Positions 1 to 7,600 of a stretch of 11,842 nucleotides of DNA are shown here, piece after piece (the stretch's first letter is position 1; the number at the start of each line of letters is the position of its first letter). The notes beneath the pieces are model-generated. The model did no database searches, was not told the DNA's origin, and was given only the letters and a program-made list of their open reading frames with translations. Origin of the DNA: Saccoglossus kowalevskii (lineage: Eukaryota; Hemichordata; Enteropneusta; Harrimaniidae); contig NW_003124918.1 in NCBI RefSeq assembly GCF_000003605.2, forward strand, positions 31,871 through 43,712, in the 5' to 3' direction. The position numbers and the translations under genes are program-made.

Positions 1-294
1 TTTTCTTACATTTTTTAATATTCTGAAAATGTATCCCAATTTTAGAGCCAACAGACAAAATTTAAGTCAACATTTTTTTCTATTTTTGTCCCAATTTTCT
101 GCAGACTATAAACGGGACTATTTTGTGATAAAAATAGGGAGCTCAGTGTATGAAACAAATAGCGACAACAGTAATTACTGAATGAACAGTTAATCCTTTG
201 AACACCAGTTTATTTTGTAAAAATAGGTAAAAAGATGACTTTGGAGTTAAAGTTTAACCATACAAGCCAATACTTTGAGATACCAATTCCTTAC
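1..294 (-). other. BTF3: BTF3 intron downstream of the first coding exon (partial)
   Basis: This is AT-rich sequence on the 3' side of the BTF3 exon. On the minus strand the intron opens with a GTAAGG donor (complement of 289-294). I find no match to the expected next part of BTF3 (the NAC-domain core that follows IEEV), so the rest of the gene must lie left of base 1. Nothing else is recognisable here. Confidence 0.75.
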
Positions 295-492
295 CTCCTC
301 TATACCAGGTATATTATTTACGCCTAATTTCTTGAGTGAACCTTGAAGTTTTTTGTCATCATTTGTTGCTGTTCTATGTACAACCTTCTTCTTCCTCCTG
401 GCAGACCCCTTGCCACCTATTCGCACTTGGGCAGCTTGTGCCTGTAACCTTTGTAGCTTCTCAGGATTCATGGTAAATGTTTTTTAATGATT
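295..492 (-). CDS. BTF3: BTF3 / NAC-beta, first coding exon (coding part 295-471)
   Basis: This exon encodes the N-terminus of the beta subunit of the nascent polypeptide-associated complex, which binds the ribosome near the exit tunnel and contacts emerging chains as a heterodimer with NAC-alpha. The 59 codons read from ATG at 471 down to 295. They carry the family hallmark [20 protein letters not shown], then [22 protein letters not shown], closely matching BTF3 and BTF3L4 of other animals. The RRKKK...KK cluster corresponds to the ribosome-binding RRK(X)nKK motif known in beta-NAC. The exon ends at GAG|GTAAGG in phase 0, just before the expected Val of IEEV. A poly-pyrimidine tract ending in TCAG precedes the exon, so about 21 nt of 5' UTR (472-492) belong to it. 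There is a small insertion (AAQ) relative to the vertebrate LQAQVRIGG. The start is the conserved Met of the short BTF3 form. I cannot tell BTF3 from BTF3L4 by this exon alone. Confidence 0.93.
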
Positions 493-1857
493 CTGAAAAA
501 AAAATTTAACATGTTTACATGAAGGGCACAGGAAATTTTAGACTATATTCAGATTAATAATATTCATAGTCTGCGCAACATAGAAGAGGGAAACTCTGGA
601 AAACAACAAATGATATCAGAATGTCTGCTGCACTATCTAGGTGATAATCCCTGTATTTTCTAATTTGATTAACCTGGGCTACAAAAGAACCACCATGACC
701 ACTGGTTGTATCAACTATCAGTAAAACTTGTCTATCTTTTAGTGACTTGAGAAACATTTCAATAAATAGGAAGCAAGTATGTCACACTAGGAGAATCTTA
801 ATATTACCTCTGGTGCAGGGTTCTGTCATGCCTGGATCAAGTTCCCGTCACTAATAAATATTCATGAGCTAATTATTGTTTGTGTTTTCACGAGTTACTG
901 ATTTAACTACTTAAATTTTATTATAAATTTTTCAAATGTAAAATTAATCTGCTTAGATAAAAATGAATAGATATGCATTTTAAATGCGATTGCGATAATA
1001 AAGTGCATCTTGAATCATTGAACTCTCGCCTGTCGACCATTTTTGTTTTTCAATGAAAGTTCTTAGTTTGTGATGGCCAAAGTGAGAACAAAAATTAACT
1101 CTGTTTTCTTAACTAATGCAATGCTGGTAAACCACATAAATAAGTATTCCTTGGATCACTGACTCGTAGGTTCTGGATTTTATAAACAAGTCATTGACGC
1201 TTACTACACTTATTGTCTTAAGTGCAAGTGTATAGAGGGACTGTGTGTAAATTAAACAAACGACAGCTTGACGCATCCCTGTCAGCAAGGTTTTCTGTAA
1301 CTCAACAAATTCTTCAGATTTAAACTGCAATGGTAAAACTTCCTTCTGTTTGTTTATCACTGCCTTTTCTTGCATTATCTTAATGTACAACTTATTTTGA
1401 TCTAGTCAGAATGTCAACAGGAGATTAAAATAAAAACACATCAGGCCTGTGTCACAAGTTTGTTGATTTTGAATAGTGGTGCCTGTGTTAATTTTCTAAG
1501 TGTGTTACTGTGCAAGGAAACCAGCAAAGACATGAGAATGATGGTCCAGTGGCTGACATCCTGTGTGTATCATAAACAAATAGTGCTGGTCCAGCAACTT
1601 TTTGTTTTGGTCAGAAATTCTGAGTGCCAAATGTTAGCATCGGGTTCGATCCCTTTACACAAGTATTGGATAACTAAATCAATATGCAAATAATTATTCA
1701 CTAAGTCTGGATTTCTCTTTGTACAGGCTTATTATGTAATGTGATTAATTGTTCAAAAAAGTTTGATTTGGACAAACAAATGAATAAACACAAACTAGAA
1801 TAGCAACAGCCATTCTTATAATTGCTGTGGCAATGAAATAATTTAGCAATGGCTTTG

Positions 1858-1893
1858 TTAAAGCATGGAACTATGAACCACAGAAAGAACAAC
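1858..1893 (-). repeat. Left arm of 36-bp inverted repeat (partner 2554-2589)
   Basis: The reverse complement of this segment matches 2554-2589 at about 32 of 36 positions. The shared core reads CTGTGGTT(C/T)ATAGTTCCATG. The similarity stops abruptly on both sides of the arm. The arms face each other across about 660 bp. This resembles the ends of a mobile element or two oppositely inserted copies of a dispersed short repeat, but I see no clear target duplication. Confidence 0.6.
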
Positions 1894-1909
1894 CACTTTG
1901 TTTCATTTG

Positions 1910-2470
1910 AACTATGCCGCGATGTTAAATGTTTATTTTGACTGTTTATTTCGTCGCATTAAAAAATAAGCCAGTTTACGTAAATGAACGTTAATCTCCG
2001 ACAATCAGTCATTTTCGAAGTCAATCGGACGACTTCGGGAGATCACGCAATCGAGTTGTTTTGGTTATAGCATAAAAAAACAATAGCGCCAACACAAACT
2101 CTGATGAATGAGCAACATTCAACAGGAAAAAAAAACACATTGCCACTTCCGGTGATCGAAGGGAAACACGGAATAAGTCGAGATACCTCTACAACAAACA
2201 TGTTTCGCAAACTTTCGCAACCTTATTTTTTCGAGGGTTGAAAAAAACAAAAAGTAATCCAAAAACTACATTGAAAATGATGAAAACTCGCTAAACTCCG
2301 ACCCGTTGCACGACTTCTGGTACACTGAAGGTCACCCTGCAAACCGACTTGTTTGCGCAAGCGCAGTGGATGAAATATTTTACTGCGCAGATGTAAAAAA
2401 AAATTTTTCTTCAAGTTTTCTGTTCCCATCAAAGTGGTTCATACGAGCGTATCGACGGCAACTAACATGG
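1910..2470. promoter_or_regulatory. CpG-richer segment with ETS- and NRF1-like motifs
   Basis: CpG dinucleotides are visibly denser here than in the surrounding AT-rich intron. The segment contains CACTTCCGGT at 2144-2153 (ETS family core GGAA in a CCGGAAGTG context) and GCGCAAGCGC near 2356, one base from the NRF1 palindrome, with a further TGCGCA near 2393. Such motifs mark CpG-type metazoan promoters. It could be an alternative promoter for BTF3 or for an unseen non-coding transcript, or an enhancer. No convincing first exon is visible, so this is tentative. Confidence 0.3.
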
Positions 2471-2553
2471 AGTATGACTAATGTTGTGGAAACAAAAGCG
2501 AAAGCACTGTAAGATAAACTAAGACACAAGGTTTTTTTAATCCTCTTAGTTTT

Positions 2554-2589
2554 GTTGTTCTTCCTGTGGTTTATAGTTCCATGGTTAAA
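2554..2589 (+). repeat. Right arm of 36-bp inverted repeat (partner 1858-1893)
   Basis: This is the plus-strand copy of the repeat core CTGTGGTTTATAGTTCCATG, with four mismatches over 36 bases to the inverted partner at 1858-1893. The CpG-richer segment lies between the two arms. Confidence 0.6.
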
Positions 2590-3635
2590 GCAAAAAACTA
2601 CACTGAGATTGATAACAAATCACTGAATAGCAACAACGAAGTCACATAGATGGGGGTTGACATTGTTATTGTCTGCAAAGCTCGCGTTGAATCTGTTTCA
2701 CATGCTGAATGAAGTTAAGTCAGTCAAGATTTGGTAAATGCAACTTATTTTGTGGTGTGGTGACTTCCTGCTGGTAATAGGTTTTAAAATGTTTTATCGA
2801 TAGCAGATAATTTTTTTTTAAACTCTAAGAGTGATATATTAATTTACAAAATTTCATCACAGAATAATGTGGTGACTAAGGTGTTGCTTGATTCTTCAAG
2901 CTGACTGTCAAATTGATTACTTGGCAAAGAAATATAAACAAACGAAAACACTTTGAAAACAGAATCTATATCATCTGAAACGAAAATCTAACACCAGCAT
3001 GGAAAATGTTTTTGTGGACTTTCTAAAAGTATTCTACTGTGATACATTGACAAATCAATGACGAGCAAAAGGTAATGGTGGCAGGAATACATTTGAAGAA
3101 ATAGACCTCTGTGCTGGCTCATGATAGCACAGATATTTCTCCAAAATAGCCATTGTTCATAAACACTTTAAAATTTGCAATATACAGCAATAACCAGGAA
3201 ATGACTAAACCTAATTTCTACATCCTAACTATGTCCTCCGGAAATATTGCACTTGGGTGTTTGTGGAATCAAAACAATATTCATACAGCCAGACTTCATT
3301 TTAACTATTCTTTCGATGAAAAGCATCGAGATATAATTCATGTTTCCATTGAAATACCTATAACTGCCTCAAATGTGAATATAATATAGCAACTGGACAA
3401 TATTTTTAGAATGTAAACAAAATAGGGATCGAGAAGTGAACAGGAGATATTAAGAGTCAATATTTGGCAAGGATCTCCTCACTAAACTAATTGCTCCTCT
3501 TGTGCACACAAATACGTGTACGTTGTGACTGAGTGAATGGGCAAGCTTTCTTGTGTGTGCTTGTTGTCATGATGCCAGTGGTAGTCAGTACGCCATCACT
3601 CGGTATAATCACACAAAACGTTGATTATGCCTTTC

Positions 3636-3771
3636 ACATCATGGTTATGTTAGATATTAACCTAGATAACACGCTAGTATTATACAATCACTGCGATAAC
3701 AGAAGTTAAAACAAACTACGATAGTAACGCACGCGAAACACTAACATTCAGTGGCAGCATAACCATGATGT
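3636..3771. repeat. 14-bp perfect inverted repeat, arms 3636-3649 and 3758-3771
   Basis: ACATCATGGTTATG at 3636-3649 is matched exactly in inverse orientation by CATAACCATGATGT at 3758-3771, with 108 bp between the arms. A third AACCATGAT occurs at 3831-3839. This could be a small MITE-like element or a cluster of protein binding sites about 230 bp inside the proposed BTF3 first exon. The match does not extend clearly beyond 14 bp. Confidence 0.5.
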
Positions 3772-3995
3772 AGGACAGGAATGCAAACAGCGAAGTGTCT
3801 TGGCGAGATTCTTATAATATCCAACAATTTAACCATGATCTGAATGGTTCAAGCAACATTACAACCCGACAATAGCACACAGTACCGACCACAATAGATA
3901 AATTATCAAATAATGCCACAAAATCGGTGGCTACTAAGACAAATATCAAATACTTACAAATACACATGAGCCCAACTTCGTAACTTTTCACTCAC

Positions 3996-4040
3996 GAGGA
4001 ACAAAATGGCCGACTCGTGACGTCACTGCCGGGGTTTCCT
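3996..4040 (-). other. BTF3: Candidate non-coding first exon of BTF3
   Basis: On the minus strand the sequence TCCTC|GTGAGT (complement of 3990-4000) is the best donor I find upstream of the BTF3 coding exon. It lies just downstream of a promoter-like cluster: a YY1-like AAAATGGCCG and a perfect CRE. An intron from 3995 to 493 would join this exon to the 5' UTR that precedes the BTF3 ATG. BTF3L4 genes, as I recall, also have a non-coding first exon. The transcription start is not visible, so the right border is approximate. Confidence 0.4.
4003..4026. promoter_or_regulatory. YY1-like and CRE palindrome motif pair
   Basis: AAAATGGCCG at 4003-4012 resembles the YY1 site, and GTGACGTCAC at 4017-4026 is a perfect ten-base palindrome containing the full CRE octamer TGACGTCA recognised by CREB/ATF factors. 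They sit in a local CpG-rich patch between the divergent BTF3 and NASP genes, about 550 bp from the NASP start codon. The likeliest role is the BTF3 core promoter, possibly shared with NASP. Confidence 0.5.
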
Positions 4041-4569
4041 ACGGTGAACTTTAGAATTTCAGACACTTATAATTGAGATTATTCTCAGGGAATTTCATTC
4101 ACATGTACTTTATTTTTATTTTCAGCTAAATTTGTAAATGTGACATTGCTGAAAAAAAACATTTTTGACTAGAGGTCACGAGCCTCGAGTGTATTTATCT
4201 TTGCATAAGCTGTGGCCATTTGATTTACAATCAGCCCTCCCACGATTTTTTTTAAATAGTCTAACACAGTTTTGTTTATTGCGTTTTATTAAATATATTA
4301 TAAGGAATATAAAATAACGAAGCCATAGAACGTTACAACGATTGTATATATATATGTATATATATATATATATTTAAACGATTCTGAATATATGAATAAT
4401 CTGCCCTAAATTACCTAACCTAGTAGGGTGCGTGGTACTAATTATAACAGCCGGTCTTTCGAAGACACAAAAGGCGCGAATACGCACGTTGTTCACTTCA
4501 GCTGTCAAGCCGGAGACACTTCTTTTTCTGCTTTCTCAGTTTCCAGTTCAGTTTTCCTCTCCCATCACC
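4041..4569 (+). promoter_or_regulatory. NASP: Intergenic region, NASP promoter and 5' UTR
   Basis: This stretch holds no gene. The left half is very AT-rich and includes an alternating TA run (4344-4373). From about 4425 the sequence becomes more CpG-rich and then pyrimidine-rich up to the NASP ATG, as expected for a 5' UTR. GGCGCGAA at 4473-4480 reads TTCGCGCC on the other strand, an E2F-like site. That would suit a histone chaperone needed in S phase, but this is inference. I cannot fix the transcription start. Confidence 0.45.
4344..4373. repeat. (TA)n microsatellite
   Basis: This is a nearly pure alternating TA tract of about 30 bases, interrupted once by TG. It lies between the BTF3 and NASP promoters and is likely length-polymorphic. 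Confidence 0.85.
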
Positions 4570-4610
4570 ATGGCGTCCACTTCTACAGATCCAGCCCCAC
4601 CAAAATCCAG
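4570..4610 (+). CDS. NASP: NASP exon 1 (coding part)
   Basis: The exon begins with ATG in a strong Kozak context (CACCATGG) and encodes [13 protein letters not shown] plus two bases of Ser14. It ends in CCAG|GTACGT, phase 2. Vertebrate NASP likewise starts with a short Ala/Ser/Thr/Pro-rich tail before TPR1. The 5' UTR border is not visible. No alternative ATG gives a product that joins exon 2 in frame. Confidence 0.85.
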
Positions 4611-7600
4611 GTACGTAATTTCAGACAGTACCAGTTGCATTGCACAATGTGGATATTTTTATCCGGAAGTGCTGTTGTGTTATTGTTTAAAATATTGCTG
4701 ATTTGGAGCTTTTTGTTTGGCATGAACATTTGGTATCAGTAAAAGCAAATCGAAATGTCTGTTTTACCGAAAAATAGCATATTCATATTCACTTGTTGCG
4801 CTTAGCATTTGTATTTGTGCTGCGAATACCTTCCGTTGTCATAATGTTTTGTCGCACCCGGTTTACTTGTGTAACGTGCAATTTCGCGGGAGATTTATTT
4901 GCCTAGCTAACATTAGCCTAGCTAATATTTCAAGGACGAATCGAGATGGACAAAGAAAAAGTCATCCCATAGTTTTTTCCCCCAGAAATAACCCCCTCCT
5001 CCAGTTAAAATGAAAACTGATATGAATTGTAATTTTATTTAGGGGTGTTTCTATAACGCTGGAATTGGGATTCATTTCTTTCTTGTGGCCAGCCTTGCAT
5101 TTAAATGCCTTTGTTTTCATTGTCAATTGACACATTTGTGCTTGTGTCAAATAACTGTTAACGGTTGGCACTAAGCATTTTTAACTATTCCAAGTTTAAA
5201 GTTAGTTTCACTTTGACCCACATCCAGGAAATGAGATGTAATGGATAAGACTACACAGCTGATTAATCATTAATTTTGTCAAACTTCCTGATTTTCTTTT
5301 TACTGACTGTTATGTCAAATTAATTCTGTATTTTATTTGTTGAAGATTGTCTTTGTTTCCACACTTGGTCCATGACCACAAAGTAATTGTCATTTGAACT
5401 TCAGTTTTATATCATTGTGATATGGACAAATATATCTAAATCAAAGTTCAAATTGTATTTGTTTACCCTTTTAAATATTTTGAATCCACACAAAACTAAA
5501 CTACTTTTGTGCATAATAGGCACAATTGTTTGTTCATAAAAAACGGGAAAAAAAATAACTTTATTTTTAATATTTATCAAAGTGCAACATAATGTAATTA
5601 ATTTGTCTTGCCAGAAAAATATTTTGATTTGGGAGATTTTCTTTGCAGCACTGACATTGATACAGAAGCGGTACAATTGATTGGTCAAGGCAAACGTAAT
5701 ATGGCTATTGGAGACATACCCGCAGCTGTGAACTGTTTGCAGGAGGCTTCTGAATTGCTGTAAGTATCACATATTGGGTGTTGCGGTAATTCATTTGTAA
5801 CAATCTCTCAAACAAGTAATTTCAATCTTCGATAACATGCAGTTCTTTCAATAGCATGTCAAAGTGTCTATTAATAGAGTGTAGTATCTATGTAAATTTT
5901 AAGAACTTGTAAGTTCAGAATGTAAAGTCCACACATTTCCTAATAAACTACAAAATGAATAATACTTGCCTAATCTATTGTATTCATACCACAAGAATAG
6001 ATATGCACTCATTGTTTCCAGACAATGCTGCATTTTAATGAGCTAATTTGTAGAGTAATTACCCAGTATTTAACTTTTCCGCAAATATCTCGAACAGATT
6101 CAATGAAACTTCATACACAGATGCTTAGGATAAGCCATATACATGTTCTGTTTAAGGTTAATATTTGTGCTTACTAATTACTTTATATGCATAAATTAAC
6201 CTATTTATAGGTGCTTTGCCACTGATCAAATTTAAAAAAAAACTTAGGAACATAAGTGCATTTGAATAATCCACAGATCTGGTTACTTCTGGGTTAAAAT
6301 CCAAGCATATTACCTGTTATTAGTTTCATGTGTACATTTTAATATGCAAAACTGTAACGTACTGAACACTGCTGCAGATAGTGACATGCAACCCGTGCTA
6401 TAATGAGTGTATCTGACAACATGATAGGACTAACGCATCAGATGACTATATGGTCGTATAACCTTGATAATATGCATAACTAATATTTATTAAATTGTTG
6501 CAGATAGGTACATACAATTGGTGCTATAAATTTGTTGTCTGACAAGATGTATAACCAAAAAATAAAGTCATCATATATATTTTAGAAATTATAATGATAA
6601 TCTTACTCAGCCACCTGATAAAAATATTACAGAAGTGGGTTAACTATCAACTTTAAACTTTTGTTTTGACTTCATGTGTACTTACTGTTCACAATTAATG
6701 CTTGTTTGAGCTGCATCACACTGTGTAACCTGAAATACCGGTATATTTAAGATGGTTATTTTATGTACAAATTGAAAATGTATCTTATACAAATGCTTTA
6801 TTTTGTAGAGGTGTGAAGTATGGCGAGGCTGCCAATGAATGTGGAGAGGTATATTTTGAATATGGTAAAGCCTTATTAGAACTGGCTAGGATGGAAACGG
6901 GAGTACTGGGCAATGCTTTACAAGGTGTGCCCGAGGAAGATGAAGCAGAGGAGAGTGATGATGGTAAAGTTGAAAAACCAGACGATGTGCAAGGCAAGTC
7001 TTGTTTGTAAATATAATGGCACAATAAAGGCAATGCTGTGTTCTGCCCAGCATTTTGGTAAAACGAAATTTAATTGATCAAAACTCTAGGTGCTTTTTCA
7101 GATTATTTGACCTTTTTTACCCATGGCAAAGGTTGAGTGCTCAAGTTGCAAAAATCAAAGAACTGTACGAACGAAAGGCAATAGGGCTTTTTTTTTTTAA
7201 TTGAAAAACTCAATTTTTGAAACTTTAAAGTTGCTACACATTTGATCAATTGTATTTTCCAAAATACATAGTCTATCAAACAAATTTCAGTAAAGAATAA
7301 TGACTTGCTCTTTTTCACTTACTCACTTGCAACCTGCTTGCTAACGCACGCACACGCACGCACATATAACGCAACCCCCACTTGCACTTGTTCTGCCAAC
7401 CTTCATAATTTTGCAATTGACATTGCTATGCATGTAGGTTCAACAATTGTTTGCTGGTTCTGTATTAATGTATTACTATTTAAAAAAAATATCTGTATTA
7501 GATAAGATTGCTTTGTTACTGGCTGAGCCAATGTTTCAAGAAGATCATTGTTTTTGGCAAAGGACCTGTGATAAACGTGGTATTTGTATACTTCAGCACT

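Larger units (their letters stand above)
493..3995 (-). other. BTF3: BTF3 intron 1 (inferred), no recognised gene
   Basis: This ~3.5-kb stretch runs from the acceptor at 493-495 to the candidate donor at 3990-3995 on the minus strand. It is AT-rich and holds only short open frames, none of which I recognise (554-757 and 1109-1390 minus, 3153-3389 plus). Supported contents are a 36-bp inverted repeat pair (1858-1893 and 2554-2589), a more CpG-rich segment with ETS- and NRF1-like motifs between its arms, and a 14-bp inverted repeat at 3636-3771. The intron assignment depends on the first-exon call near 4000. If BTF3 instead starts at about 2150, the left part is intron and the rest is intergenic. 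Confidence 0.5.

Noticed and set aside
554-757. 67-codon minus-strand open frame near the BTF3 exon
   Set aside because: It lies inside the inferred BTF3 intron, matches no known BTF3 N-terminal extension, and I recognise no domain.
1109-1390. 93-codon minus-strand open frame
   Set aside because: It has no recognisable family, no splice context that joins it to the BTF3 exon, and a chance-like hydrophobic composition.
1542-1652. A-box-like TGGTCCAGTGG and B-box GGTTCGATCC, suggesting a tRNA or tRNA-derived SINE
   Set aside because: The boxes are about 90 bp apart, no cloverleaf can be formed, and there is no repeat tail or flanking duplication. It could be a decayed SINE but this is not supportable.
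3153-3389. 78-codon plus-strand open frame
   Set aside because: It is short, with no domain, Kozak or splice support.
4428-4742. Longer frames across the NASP start region
   Set aside because: They run through the 5' UTR and past the exon 1 donor into intron. The conserved ATG at 4570 joins exon 2 in phase and is preferred.
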